From positions 1 to 64,000 of the forward strand of contig CAZCKU010000017.1 in assembly GCA_964499365.1 (NCBI GenBank): a stretch of DNA of 64,000 bases. Reading direction: 5' to 3'. Source of the stretch: PALSA-1316 sp964499365. GTDB lineage: Bacteria; Nitrospirota; Thermodesulfovibrionia; Thermodesulfovibrionales; UBA6898. This document shows positions 35,155 through 44,148 of this stretch, in pieces (position 1 is the stretch's first letter; the number at the start of each line of letters is the position of its first letter). The position numbers and the translations under genes are program-made. The notes beneath the pieces were generated by a model, which worked only from the letters and a program-made list of their open reading frames with translations, searched no databases and was not told the origin of the DNA.

Positions 35155-35946
35155 ATGGCATGCATCCGCAGAGTATATAAAATTATCATGCTCGTCGTGC
35201 TGAACATCTTCTTTCTCGCACCAGGACTGTTGATCAGCGCATTTTTTTTCATAGGGAAGAAACGGCAGATGCAGCTCAGAACGCACGGCATGACATGCTG
35301 GGCAAAGTGCCTGACGGCTGTCCTGGGACTGCATATCCGGACCTCCGGGCAGCGGCCCTCGCAGACAGGCCTGTTCATTGCAAGCAACCATGCCAGTTAT
35401 ACCGATATCCCGGTCATCGGCAGCATACTTCCCTCGGTCTTTATTGCAAAGGCTGAGGTCAGGGGATGGCCTGTCTTCGGCCTCCTGGCGCAGATCGGCG
35501 GTACCATATTCGTCAAACGCGAACTGCAGCGGTCAACCCTGAGCGCGGTGAGAGAAGCAGAAAAGAAGCTGGGCAACCGGTTGAATGTCGTCGTCTTTCC
35601 GGAGGGGACCACCGACAACGGGATGGAGGTTGAAAGATTCCGGAGTTCCTTTTTCAAGGCTCCGGCAGAAGCCCGCCTGCCGATACTTCCCCTCAGCATC
35701 TACTATGCTGCTGTCAACGGCACCCCGACGGCGCATGCGGCTGCAAATGAAATGGCGTGGCACAATGCACCCCTCCTGCCCCACTTCTGGAATCTCCTGT
35801 CAAAAAGGAATATCGAGGTCAGAGTGCATTTCAACAGAATAATTGACACAAGTGAGGTTCCCCGCACGAGAAAAGAACTTGCGGACCTGGCGTTTGAGCG
35901 CACCGCGGAAGGCTTCAGGCAGCTGCAGGATAAGACTAGCGGCTGA
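35155..35946 (+). CDS. plsC: 1-acyl-sn-glycerol-3-phosphate acyltransferase
   Basis: A 263-residue inner-membrane acyltransferase. One N-terminal membrane helix (about 8-32) precedes the PlsC domain with NHASYTD (the HxxxxD catalytic motif, about 80-88) and FPEGTT (substrate binding, about 148-153). It converts lysophosphatidate to phosphatidate in phospholipid synthesis. It overlaps the 3' end of convergent aroB by 11 bp. Confidence 0.93.
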   Translation: MACIRRVYKIIMLVVLNIFFLAPGLLISAFFFIGKKRQMQLRTHGMTCWAKCLTAVLGLHIRTSGQRPSQTGLFIASNHASYTDIPVIGSILPSVFIAKAEVRGWPVFGLLAQIGGTIFVKRELQRSTLSAVREAEKKLGNRLNVVVFPEGTTDNGMEVERFRSSFFKAPAEARLPILPLSIYYAAVNGTPTAHAAANEMAWHNAPLLPHFWNLLSKRNIEVRVHFNRIIDTSEVPRTRKELADLAFERTAEGFRQLQDKTSG

Positions 35947-37021
35947 GGTCGACCGCCTGCCTGATAACCTCGGGCATAACGCCCTTTTCGATCCGGACCG
36001 CGCCGATCTTCTCCGGAAGGATAAATGTCAATGCACCCGAAACCGTTTTCTTGTCCCGCTGCATGCAGGAGAGAAGATCATCAAAGCCGACAGAATCGGG
36101 TATAACATCCGGAAGGCCGTACCCCCTGATAAGCGCCCCGATCCTGTCTGCCTGCGCCCGGTCAATCAGCCCGAGACGCTGGGCGAGCAGCGCGGCACTC
36201 ATCATCCCGATGGCAACGGCCTCTCCATGAAGGTAGCGGATATATCCTGTGGCAGTTTCAACTGCATGGCCTATGGTGTGGCCATAATTCAGGATCGCCC
36301 GCAACCCCGATTCCCGTTCATCCTTGGATACGACCTCAGCCTTTATCTCGCACGACCTGCTGATAAGCCGGACAAGGACAGCACTGTCAAGGGCCAGGAC
36401 CTTTTCCCGCTCCGTCCCGAGAAAAGAGAAGAAAGCTTCGTCCCAGATCACTCCGTATTTTATCACCTCGGCCAGCCCTGAAAGGTACTCACGTTTCGGA
36501 AGTGTCCTGAGGGTCTCGATATCGATCCAGACGAGTCTCGGCTGCCAGAACGTTCCGATCATATTCTTTCCAAGCGGATGATTTACTCCGGTCTTGCCGC
36601 CGACAGAACTGTCGACCTGTGCCAGCAGCGTTGTCGGCACCTGAACGAAATCTATCCCCCGCATAAAGGTAGAGGCCACAAACCCCGTGAGGTCGCCAAT
36701 CACCCCGCCGCCCAGCGCAACGAGGGCAGACTTACGGTCCAGCCCCGCCTTGAGGAGTTCCGTGTATATCATCTCGGCCGAGGAAAGACTCTTGTGCTCC
36801 TCCCCGTCGGGGACGAGTATCTCGCAGAGATCAAAACCCGCACCCCTGAGAGATGCGGCGACACTGTGTCCATAGAGGCCGTACACCGTGGGGTTGCTGA
36901 TCAGCGCCAGTCTCCCGCGATACCCGGAGCCAGCAAGGGCCTGCCCGATACCCGGCAGCGTTCCGGACGCTATAACAATCGGATAGCTTCTGTCGCCCAG
37001 TTCAACAGTGAGCGTCTGCAC
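35936..37021 (-). CDS. aroB: 3-dehydroquinate synthase
   Basis: The second step of the shikimate pathway: DAHP to 3-dehydroquinate, using NAD+ and a divalent metal. 361 residues, full length, with GGGVIGDLTGFVASTFMRG (about 95-113), PTTLLAQVDSSVGGKTGVN and the metal-ligand HGEAVAIG. The start is GTG at 37021. It overlaps aroK by 20 nt and is the last gene of the lipoprotein-DUF4124-aroC-aroK-aroB run. Confidence 0.97.
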   Translation of the reverse strand: MQTLTVELGDRSYPIVIASGTLPGIGQALAGSGYRGRLALISNPTVYGLYGHSVAASLRGAGFDLCEILVPDGEEHKSLSSAEMIYTELLKAGLDRKSALVALGGGVIGDLTGFVASTFMRGIDFVQVPTTLLAQVDSSVGGKTGVNHPLGKNMIGTFWQPRLVWIDIETLRTLPKREYLSGLAEVIKYGVIWDEAFFSFLGTEREKVLALDSAVLVRLISRSCEIKAEVVSKDERESGLRAILNYGHTIGHAVETATGYIRYLHGEAVAIGMMSAALLAQRLGLIDRAQADRIGALIRGYGLPDVIPDSVGFDDLLSCMQRDKKTVSGALTFILPEKIGAVRIEKGVMPEVIRQAVDLSR

Positions 37022-37517
37022 GGTATCTCTCTGCTATCTCTTCAGCCACCTGAAGCGGGGTCTTGTTGTCTGTGTCTATCATAATGCCTGCCTTTTCATA
37101 ATATGGTCTGCGGTACTGCATCAGTTCAACGATCTTCCGGAGGGGGTCATCTGATTTCAGAAGAGGCCGGTCGTCATTCCCTTCAGTCCTCCTCAGAATC
37201 GTATCAGGAGCGGCAGTGAGACAAAAGATCATGCCGTTCTCCCTGAGTGCCTCGATATTCTCTTCCCGCAGCACAGCACCACCTCCTGTCGAAATGATCA
37301 CATGCTCCAGTCCTGCATATTCCCTGATCATCGCTGTTTCCATCTCCCGGAACCGGCCTTCTCCGTTCCGGCTGAAGATATCCGGGATCCTCATCCCTGC
37401 GGCCGATTCAATGCCGGCATCGGTATCCAGCAGTCTCATATGCAGCATGCGGGCAAGCTCTCTGCCGACCGCAGTCTTTCCGGTTCCCATAAATCCGGTC
37501 AGAATAATATTTTTCAC
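37002..37517 (-). CDS. aroK: Shikimate kinase
   Basis: 171 residues. P-loop GFMGTGKTAVGRELA (about 8-22), the DT of LLDTDAG and RFREMETAMI for shikimate binding, and the GGGAVL and lid region with RRTEG. It phosphorylates shikimate with ATP. The start is GTG (37517), 8 bp after the aroC stop, and the end overlaps aroB. Confidence 0.96.
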   Translation of the reverse strand: MKNIILTGFMGTGKTAVGRELARMLHMRLLDTDAGIESAAGMRIPDIFSRNGEGRFREMETAMIREYAGLEHVIISTGGGAVLREENIEALRENGMIFCLTAAPDTILRRTEGNDDRPLLKSDDPLRKIVELMQYRRPYYEKAGIMIDTDNKTPLQVAEEIAERYRADAHC

Positions 37518-37525
37518 AGAAAACG

Positions 37526-38740
37526 CTAGAACTTCCCCAGGTATTTCATGTATGAATCGTAGTTTCTCCTGGTCTCCCTGACGCTGTCCCCGCCAAATTT
37601 TTCGAGGAAGGCGTCAGCCGTAATCAGCGCGGCCATGGCTTCTGCAACAACCGCTGCTGCCGGCACAGCACAGGTATCAGACCGCTCGTAGGCCGCAGCA
37701 AAAGGCTTTTTTGTAGCGAGATCAACCGATTGAAGCGCCTTTCTCAGGGTCGGAATCGGTTTCATCGCCGCCCTGATCAACACCGGCATCCCGTTCGTCA
37801 TACCCCCCTCAATCCCCCCTGCGTTATTGGAGCCACGGTAAAATCCGGACGCAGCACCCGGGGATCTCCCATAGAAGATCTCATCCATAACCTCGGAGCC
37901 AAACCTGCGGCCCATCTCAAACCCAAGCCCTATCTCGACACCTTTGATCGCCTGGATGCTCATCACCGCCTGGCAGAGGCGACCGTCGAATTTGCGGTCC
38001 CACTGGATATGGCTTCCCAGTCCAACGGGCACCCCAAGGATAAAAACCTCAAATATGCCGCCGAGTGAATTCCCCTGTTTTAACGCCCTGTCGATCAAGG
38101 CAACCATCTTTTTCGAGGCTGCAGGGTCAGGACACCTGACAGGCGACTTCTCTGCCGCCTGATACAACGCCAGCAGTCGTTCCGCGTTCACTGTCTGTTT
38201 CCTGCCCCTGGCCCCCTGCCCCGTGCGGCTTCCTGGTTCATTCCCGATCTGCACCACATAACTTCCCACCCTGACGCCGAATACGGCAAGAAACTTTTTT
38301 GCGATAGCCCCGAGACCGACACGCATGGCTGTCTCCCGTGCACTCGAACGCTCCAGGATATTTCTGACGTCAGCATGGTCATATTTTAGCGCTCCGGGAA
38401 GATCGGCATGCCCGGGTCTCGGCCTGGTGACCGGTCCGATTGACCCCGCATGCTCTGCGGAAGCGGACATGCCTTCCGACCAGTTCTTCCAATCCCTGTT
38501 TTCGATCATGATGCAGACCGGGGAGCCGATCGTCCTGCCCCAGCGCACCCCCGAGATAATTTCGGCATGATCGGTCTCGATCTTCATCCTGCCGCCCCGG
38601 CCATGGCCGCCCTGCCGGCGGCGAAGGTCCGCATCGATATCTTCTCCTGAAAGTTCGAGCCCGGACGGTATCCCTTCAATAATTCCCGTCAATCCCCTGC
38701 CGTGAGATTCACCTGATGTGATAAATCGAAGAAAGCTCAT
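37526..38740 (-). CDS. aroC: Chorismate synthase
   Basis: The last shikimate-pathway step: EPSP to chorismate, using reduced FMN. 404 residues. Motifs GESHGRGLTGIIEGIPSG near the start, RRQGGHGRGGRM and ERSSARETAMRV are all present, with GGIEGGMTNGMPV later. ATGA overlap with the upstream DUF4124 gene indicates coupled translation; aroK follows 8 bp on. Confidence 0.97.
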   Translation of the reverse strand: MSFLRFITSGESHGRGLTGIIEGIPSGLELSGEDIDADLRRRQGGHGRGGRMKIETDHAEIISGVRWGRTIGSPVCIMIENRDWKNWSEGMSASAEHAGSIGPVTRPRPGHADLPGALKYDHADVRNILERSSARETAMRVGLGAIAKKFLAVFGVRVGSYVVQIGNEPGSRTGQGARGRKQTVNAERLLALYQAAEKSPVRCPDPAASKKMVALIDRALKQGNSLGGIFEVFILGVPVGLGSHIQWDRKFDGRLCQAVMSIQAIKGVEIGLGFEMGRRFGSEVMDEIFYGRSPGAASGFYRGSNNAGGIEGGMTNGMPVLIRAAMKPIPTLRKALQSVDLATKKPFAAAYERSDTCAVPAAAVVAEAMAALITADAFLEKFGGDSVRETRRNYDSYMKYLGKF

Positions 38741-39429
38741 TTCTTTTCACCTTGTCTTTTATTGTCCTGAAAGACTTCATTCTGCTGCCTGTTTTCCTCA
38801 ACATGCCTTTTATCGATCCTGCCTTTTATGTTATAGACTTTCTCGCTCAGAGAACCATAGACCCCCGACATTTCATCGGTATAGGCATAGAAAAAATAGG
38901 AAAGAAGGCCGAGGACAACAAGAACGCGGAGGACCGTCCAGACCCCCTTATGGCCCAGCGCTCCGCCCGCCTTTCCCATAAGGAAGAAAACGACGATTAA
39001 CACAAGTATTATCCCAACGGGCTTCCAATACCCCTTGTCTCTGAAATCCCGGACTTTCTCCTCAATCCTCTGCCTCGCCGGAGTCTGCTCCTGCTGCGGC
39101 ATCGCCTGCCGGGATCCATGCTTTGGCGACAGGGTTGTCGCGTCCGCAGGTGCCTTGTCAGCAGGTCTCTCGTCCTGTTCCCTCAGACCTTTTACTGCAG
39201 TTGCCTTGCTGCGGTATTTCTCCGGTACCGCCTGGAGACTGTCCGTATACGAAACCACGCCGTCTTTATTGACGTACTTATAGACTTCAGCAGGGGAGGG
39301 TGAAGGAAGCAGCAACCCGCCAAGCAACAGAAAAAGAAACCACCTCCAGCTGCATCCCCGCCCCCTGAAAGAGCGGAGAGCGGAAGGAGTAAGTTCCGAA
39401 CAGATGCCCCACCATGTCGTGAGGCTCAT
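38737..39429 (-). CDS. DUF4124 domain membrane protein
   Basis: 230 residues. A signal or anchor helix (about 28-46) is followed by a DUF4124 segment (EVYKYVNKDGVVSYTDSL), a charged linker and two further membrane helices (about 137-153, 164-182), then a charged C-terminal tail rich in Arg, Gln and Lys. It is likely an inner-membrane protein with a periplasmic DUF4124 domain; the family function is unknown. It starts in an ATGA overlap with the upstream lipoprotein gene and ends in another with aroC, so all are probably translated from one message. Confidence 0.8.
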   Translation of the reverse strand: MSLTTWWGICSELTPSALRSFRGRGCSWRWFLFLLLGGLLLPSPSPAEVYKYVNKDGVVSYTDSLQAVPEKYRSKATAVKGLREQDERPADKAPADATTLSPKHGSRQAMPQQEQTPARQRIEEKVRDFRDKGYWKPVGIILVLIVVFFLMGKAGGALGHKGVWTVLRVLVVLGLLSYFFYAYTDEMSGVYGSLSEKVYNIKGRIDKRHVEENRQQNEVFQDNKRQGEKK

Positions 39430-41234
39430 TGCACCGTGATCGTCGCTGTCTTTGGATTGCCGAGGGAATCCTGCACCGTGACTGTCACTGGTCCAACAGC
39501 CGCACCGGCAGGAACCGTTGCCGTAAAGGACAGGGGAGCGTTTGTTATGGTTATGACTCCAGTCCCCGCAAGGGTTCCCAGATAGGCATTCGCCGGACTG
39601 GAGGACGTCACCGTATAAGGGGCAACACCGCCTGAAATCGTAAACGGGATGGTATCATCGGGAGCAGCGGACAGAACGGCAACCGCGTTCGGAACAATCT
39701 GTATCTGCGGCACGGCTAGGATGGTTATGGTTGCGGTCCGCTGGGCATTGACGCTGTCGGTCACCCTGAGCGTCACGGTTCCGGCTGAGGCGCCGGCACG
39801 GACTGTTGCCGTGACTGAGGCGCCGGTCGTTGTCCCGACACCGGCAGTACCGAAATATACATCGGTCGGGTTGGAAGAATTTATAACGTACGGTGCCGTT
39901 CCTCCCGATATGGTAAAATTCAGATTCTGCTGTGTTGACGGGACAACCGTGATCGCAGTCGGAGTTATGGCGAGTTGCGGGGACAAAGCCGTGATACTGA
40001 CCGAAGCCGCCGTCGTTTGCCCGATGGCATCGATCACTGTCAGGGTAATTCCCGCCGTTGTCGGCATCGATGACGACGTAAATACCAGAAAGGTATCGCC
40101 GCTGTCGGCCACGCGGGACGGGATAGGAGACACGGCTGAATGACTGGATACAACGGTATAGCCCGGAACACCGCCGGATATGGCAAAGGTAGCCGTATTG
40201 CCGGCCGTCATGGTCAGGGAAGAAGGCACAATGGCCGGTTTCGTCGGGGCCTGAATGGTAAGAGTAACGTCCTTGCTCCCGCCGACTGAGTCACGGACAT
40301 TCATGGTGACCGTTGTCGCGGTCGTGTTTGCGGGCACTGTCACTGTAAACGTACCGCCGTTCGCCGTCACCGTCTCGGGATTTGGAGCAATGGACGCAAC
40401 GCTTGACGTCACCGTGTAGTTCGGTACTCCCCCGACAATCATAAACTTAACCGTACCGCCGGCAATAACCGTTGCGGCAGAAGGCAGGACCGTCGGAGCA
40501 GCCGGAACCCCAACGGTAACCGTAGCCCGAGCAGTCTTTCCTGCAGAATCCCTGACGGTAAAGAATATCGGGGACTCGGTTGTACCCAGTGGTACCGTAA
40601 CCATAAAGGCGCCCCCGCTTGCTGTGACAACGGCCGGCACCGGCAAAATTGAGAGGCTGCTCGATGTTATCGTGTATTCCGGAGAGCCTCCGGTTATGGT
40701 AAACTGCCCTCTGCTTCCTGGCGGTATCGTCAGATCGGGAGAAAGTGCAAGATCAGCAGGGGTCGACGTAATCTCAATCGTGGTTGACGCATTCGCAGCG
40801 CCGCTGAGTACCCGCAGGTTCCCGGTGTAGTTGAGACCGCCACCGACTTTGAAAACCACGCAGAGATTATAGATCCCCTGATCGTCGGTCTGCCTTTCAG
40901 CAGTCGTATTGATAAGGGGGGCCCCGTCACAGAGCGTCACCAGCGAGGCAAGATCGGCAGTCGCCGTTCCCGGGATATTACTCAGTTCAAAGGTCACATC
41001 AAAAATTGTATCCCGCACCCCTTTTGCTCCCGCGAGGGACGAATCTTTCACCGCAAGCTGATAGAGCTGGACAACCGATTTCTGGATCGTACTGGTGCTT
41101 GTAATCTTTATGGGAGCATCCTTGGATGCAGGTGTCAGTGTCATCACCGCGCCGGAAGGGGCCTCCAGACTGCCGCCTCCGCCGCAGCCAGCGACGAGAA
41201 TCGGCAGCAAAAGCAAAAGGATCAGTCTCCTCAT
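39426..41234 (-). CDS. Lipoprotein with five tandem Ig-like repeats
   Basis: 602 residues with lipobox LVAGC (Cys17). After an N-terminal region of about 170 residues, five repeats of about 80-90 residues follow. Each has a (I/T)xGGxPxYTVxSS-like core and a VRDS(V/A)GxxxxATVT-type end. They are Ig/cadherin-like beta modules. The mature protein is probably surface-exposed and extended. I chose the ATG at 41234, which has GGAGG 4 nt upstream; the frame continues upstream but without a signal peptide. The function may be adhesion or structural. It overlaps the DUF4124 gene by ATGA. Confidence 0.85.
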   Translation of the reverse strand: MRRLILLLLLPILVAGCGGGGSLEAPSGAVMTLTPASKDAPIKITSTSTIQKSVVQLYQLAVKDSSLAGAKGVRDTIFDVTFELSNIPGTATADLASLVTLCDGAPLINTTAERQTDDQGIYNLCVVFKVGGGLNYTGNLRVLSGAANASTTIEITSTPADLALSPDLTIPPGSRGQFTITGGSPEYTITSSSLSILPVPAVVTASGGAFMVTVPLGTTESPIFFTVRDSAGKTARATVTVGVPAAPTVLPSAATVIAGGTVKFMIVGGVPNYTVTSSVASIAPNPETVTANGGTFTVTVPANTTATTVTMNVRDSVGGSKDVTLTIQAPTKPAIVPSSLTMTAGNTATFAISGGVPGYTVVSSHSAVSPIPSRVADSGDTFLVFTSSSMPTTAGITLTVIDAIGQTTAASVSITALSPQLAITPTAITVVPSTQQNLNFTISGGTAPYVINSSNPTDVYFGTAGVGTTTGASVTATVRAGASAGTVTLRVTDSVNAQRTATITILAVPQIQIVPNAVAVLSAAPDDTIPFTISGGVAPYTVTSSSPANAYLGTLAGTGVITITNAPLSFTATVPAGAAVGPVTVTVQDSLGNPKTATITVQ

Positions 41235-41343
41235 AATACCTCCATAACAATACCCTTCAATGTATTTGTTGTCCTCCCGGCTTATCCGCTCCCCTCTTAG
41301 CCGCCTGCGCGACAAAAGGGCCTGAGAGGTTGAAGAACAACTC

Positions 41344-41388
41344 CAGCCTCGCGGGCTGAAAAATAAAATCCTCCGCCGACAGCGTCGG
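41344..41388. terminator. Two small hairpins downstream of the CPBP gene
   Basis: CCGAC/GTCGG (41376-41388) and CAGCC/GGCTG (41344-41358), separated by an A/T-rich stretch. They lie past the 3' end of the CPBP protease gene (minus strand) and upstream of the lipoprotein gene. They probably end CPBP transcription. Confidence 0.4.
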
Positions 41389-41392
41389 TTAA

Positions 41393-41938
41393 TTATATCA
41401 CAAAGCCCCGGAAGACCACATTCGCGAGGGAGTGAAACACGGCGGGGGGGAGGATGCTCGAGGTCCGCATGTAGAGAAATCCCATCACCAGCGACGGGAA
41501 GAATGTCAGCAGTGCATAGGTGTCCTGGTAAAAGATATACGCCGGGATATGGGCCCCCGCAAACAGAAGACTCACGATCAGGATCCCCCGGAGATTGTTT
41601 CCCGCAATCTCCTGCAGAAACCCCCTGAAAAAGATCTCCTCGGGAAGGGCGATCCGGACAAGCTGGGCCACTATCACCGAAGCCGCAGGCAGGTGATAGG
41701 ACCCGTTGATCGAGAGAATGGCAAATGCCGGTACAAGAATAATGAGTGAAGTATAGAGCGTGTACTGCAGCTGCCGGAGGGATACAGAAAACTTCAGACG
41801 TCTGCCGAGGGAGAGTGGCACCGCGATCATATACAGCGGCAGCAGATAGTCCATAGCACGGGAAGGGAAGAGATGTACCATGAAAACCACCAGCAGCAGG
41901 ACAGCATACGCTGCAACAGCCTTTGTCCTCATGCGCAT
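41393..41938 (-). CDS. CPBP-family intramembrane metalloprotease
   Basis: 181 residues with about five membrane helices. The CPBP (Abi/Rce1-like) motifs are complete: EEIFFRG, AGAH and FHSLANV, giving the glutamates and histidines of the active site. It acts in the inner membrane; the substrate is unknown. The downstream end carries hairpins. A hexapeptide acyltransferase gene lies 49 bp upstream on the same strand. Confidence 0.87.
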   Translation of the reverse strand: MRMRTKAVAAYAVLLLVVFMVHLFPSRAMDYLLPLYMIAVPLSLGRRLKFSVSLRQLQYTLYTSLIILVPAFAILSINGSYHLPAASVIVAQLVRIALPEEIFFRGFLQEIAGNNLRGILIVSLLFAGAHIPAYIFYQDTYALLTFFPSLVMGFLYMRTSSILPPAVFHSLANVVFRGFVI

Positions 41939-41987
41939 ATCCGGTCGCCGGCTGCCCCTGACGCAGAAGGCAGAACCACTTTCCCTC

Positions 41988-42671
41988 CTACCACTCCCAT
42001 CTGATATCTTCTTTTACCACTCGTGCCGGATTCCCGGCAATGACATGGCCCGCCCCCTGAACCTTGCTGTTGAGCAGGGTGGAAGCGCCGACAATCGCGT
42101 TATCCCCGACAACCGTGCCTTTGAGAACAAGACAGCGGCAGCCCATCCAGACATGATCGCCGATCCGTATTTCGTCATCCGGATTCAGGACCACTCCCTG
42201 CATGTCGACGATCCGGTGATAATCCGTATCCATGAACAGACACTCCCACGATACCAGGCAGTCGCGGCCAAAGGTTATCTTTTGGTTGCAGATGATCGTC
42301 GACTCTGCCATGATCTCAAACCGCTCGCCCAGGGAGAGTTCGCCCTTCACCGAAATTTTTGTCCCCTGCCCCAACGTCGCCCTTCCCCCAAATGCAATGC
42401 TGCCACTCACCTGCCAGACAGCGCGGGACCTTGCACTGTCAAATACTCCGATATCCCCAAAACCGATCTTGATCATGCCGGTCTTCATAGGCCCCTGGAT
42501 CATCACGCTGCCGCGCATCTCCATGAGCCGGACCCGATGGGAAACAAATACCGGAAACCGCAGGGCAATCGCAAGCGGAAAATAGTAAAAATTAAAGAAC
42601 ACCGTCTTGGGAACCGCTCTGATAGTCAGAACCAGTCTTCTGATTCTTCTGACTACTTTGTAACAGTCCAT
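41988..42671 (-). CDS. Left-handed beta-helix (hexapeptide) acyltransferase
   Basis: 227 residues. The C-terminal two-thirds form imperfect hexapeptide repeats ending in GDHVWMGCRCLVLKG, GDNAIVGASTLLNS and the NPARVV signature of WbbJ/maltose O-acetyltransferase-type enzymes. It probably transfers an acyl group to a sugar of a surface polysaccharide or lipopolysaccharide; the acceptor is unknown. No other polysaccharide gene is nearby. It is followed on the same strand by the CPBP gene. Confidence 0.85.
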   Translation of the reverse strand: MDCYKVVRRIRRLVLTIRAVPKTVFFNFYYFPLAIALRFPVFVSHRVRLMEMRGSVMIQGPMKTGMIKIGFGDIGVFDSARSRAVWQVSGSIAFGGRATLGQGTKISVKGELSLGERFEIMAESTIICNQKITFGRDCLVSWECLFMDTDYHRIVDMQGVVLNPDDEIRIGDHVWMGCRCLVLKGTVVGDNAIVGASTLLNSKVQGAGHVIAGNPARVVKEDIRWEW

Positions 42672-42707
42672 GAAACGACGGGTGCTGACGGGGTTATGCG
42701 CGTATGG

Positions 42708-44135
42708 TTAGAATCCGGCTGCGGCGATTCTGGCTATATTCACAAAAAATGACGGGATAACGCCAATCGCCAATACCCCGACAACAGCCACGGCCAGGGC
42801 AAGACCGATTGCCGGAGAGGAGGATATTTCGAATGTCTCCTGCGGCTCTTTAAAATACATCAACATCACAATTCTCAGATAGAAATAGGCTGAAATTGCA
42901 CTGAAGACAACCGCAATGATGACAACCCATGTATACCCGGCCTGAATGGCGCTCATAAATACATAGAACTTGCCCATAAAGCCGGCAGTCGGGGGGATGC
43001 CGGTCAGAGAAAACATAAAGACAAGCATCAGGGCTGCAGCAAGGGGATGGGTCTTTGCAAGGCCTTCATAGTCGGAGATATTGTCACCCCTGACCTCGCC
43101 GGACCTGAGCATGATGATGACCGCAAAGGCGCCGATATTCATAAAGGCATACACAAGCATATAGACCATAACGCTTGCCATGCCGTCGGCGGTTCCGGCG
43201 ACGATACCAAGCAGGGCATACCCCGCATGGGCTATTGACGAGTAAGCGAGCATCCTCTTGATGTTTGTCTGCGACAGGGCAACAATATTTCCGACACCCA
43301 TGGTAAGGATGGCAACCGGGATAAGTATGGCCGACCACTCGACCTTGACGCCCGCAAACGCAACAAGGAATACCCGCCCGATAACAGCAAAGCCCGCGGC
43401 CTTCGGACCGACAGACATATACGCCGTGATGGATGTCGGGGCTCCCTCATAGGTGTCAGGGGCCCACATATGAAATGGCACGGCAGCAATCTTGAATGAG
43501 AATGCAGCCGCGATAAAGATCATCGCAAGCAAAAGCAGAGGATTACTGGCCAACCCGTGTCTCCCGATATAGTCGGCGATTCCCCGGATATCGGTCGTAC
43601 CGGTCATTCCGTAAACCAGGGCAGTTCCGTAAAGCAGAAAGGCAGAGGCAAAGGCACCGAGGAGAAAATATTTCAGGGCGGCCTCGTTGGATTTCACATC
43701 ATACCTGATAAAACCGGCAAGGATATAGGTGCTGAGGGCCATCAACTCGAGACCGAGGTAAAGCACCATAAGGTCACCGGCAGAGGCCATAATCATCATG
43801 CCCAGGGTTGAAAAGAGTATGAGACTGTAGTATTCACCGAAATTGACCCTCATGATTTTAATGTACTTGACCGAGATCAGCACGGTCAGAATAAGGTTCA
43901 GGATGAAGATCAGCTTGAAGAACATGCTGTACCCGTCGGATATGAACATACCGTTGAAGGCAACCCCCTGGGCGCCCTGCATGGCATAAACCACCGCTGC
44001 AGCGGCGACAATGCTCATCAGCCCGATCGTCTCTGTCCTCCTGATAAGCAGATCTGCCACCAGCACCACAAGTGCCAGGACGGTCATTATGATCTCCGGC
44101 ATTACCGGTCCAAGGTTCGACATCAGAAGCGGCAT
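42708..44135 (-). CDS. nuoN: NADH-quinone oxidoreductase subunit N
   Basis: An antiporter-like proton-pumping subunit of the complex I membrane arm; 475 residues with about 14 helices. Conserved segments LYLGLELMALSTYIL (with the key Glu), FKIAAVPFHMWAPDTYEGAP (with the TM7 lysine and HxW) and KRMLAYSSIAHAGY are present. It is the last gene of nuoA-N, 13 bp after nuoM. Confidence 0.97.
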   Translation of the reverse strand: MPLLMSNLGPVMPEIIMTVLALVVLVADLLIRRTETIGLMSIVAAAAVVYAMQGAQGVAFNGMFISDGYSMFFKLIFILNLILTVLISVKYIKIMRVNFGEYYSLILFSTLGMMIMASAGDLMVLYLGLELMALSTYILAGFIRYDVKSNEAALKYFLLGAFASAFLLYGTALVYGMTGTTDIRGIADYIGRHGLASNPLLLLAMIFIAAAFSFKIAAVPFHMWAPDTYEGAPTSITAYMSVGPKAAGFAVIGRVFLVAFAGVKVEWSAILIPVAILTMGVGNIVALSQTNIKRMLAYSSIAHAGYALLGIVAGTADGMASVMVYMLVYAFMNIGAFAVIIMLRSGEVRGDNISDYEGLAKTHPLAAALMLVFMFSLTGIPPTAGFMGKFYVFMSAIQAGYTWVVIIAVVFSAISAYFYLRIVMLMYFKEPQETFEISSSPAIGLALAVAVVGVLAIGVIPSFFVNIARIAAAGF

Positions 44136-44148
44136 CAGTTTCCTCCGG

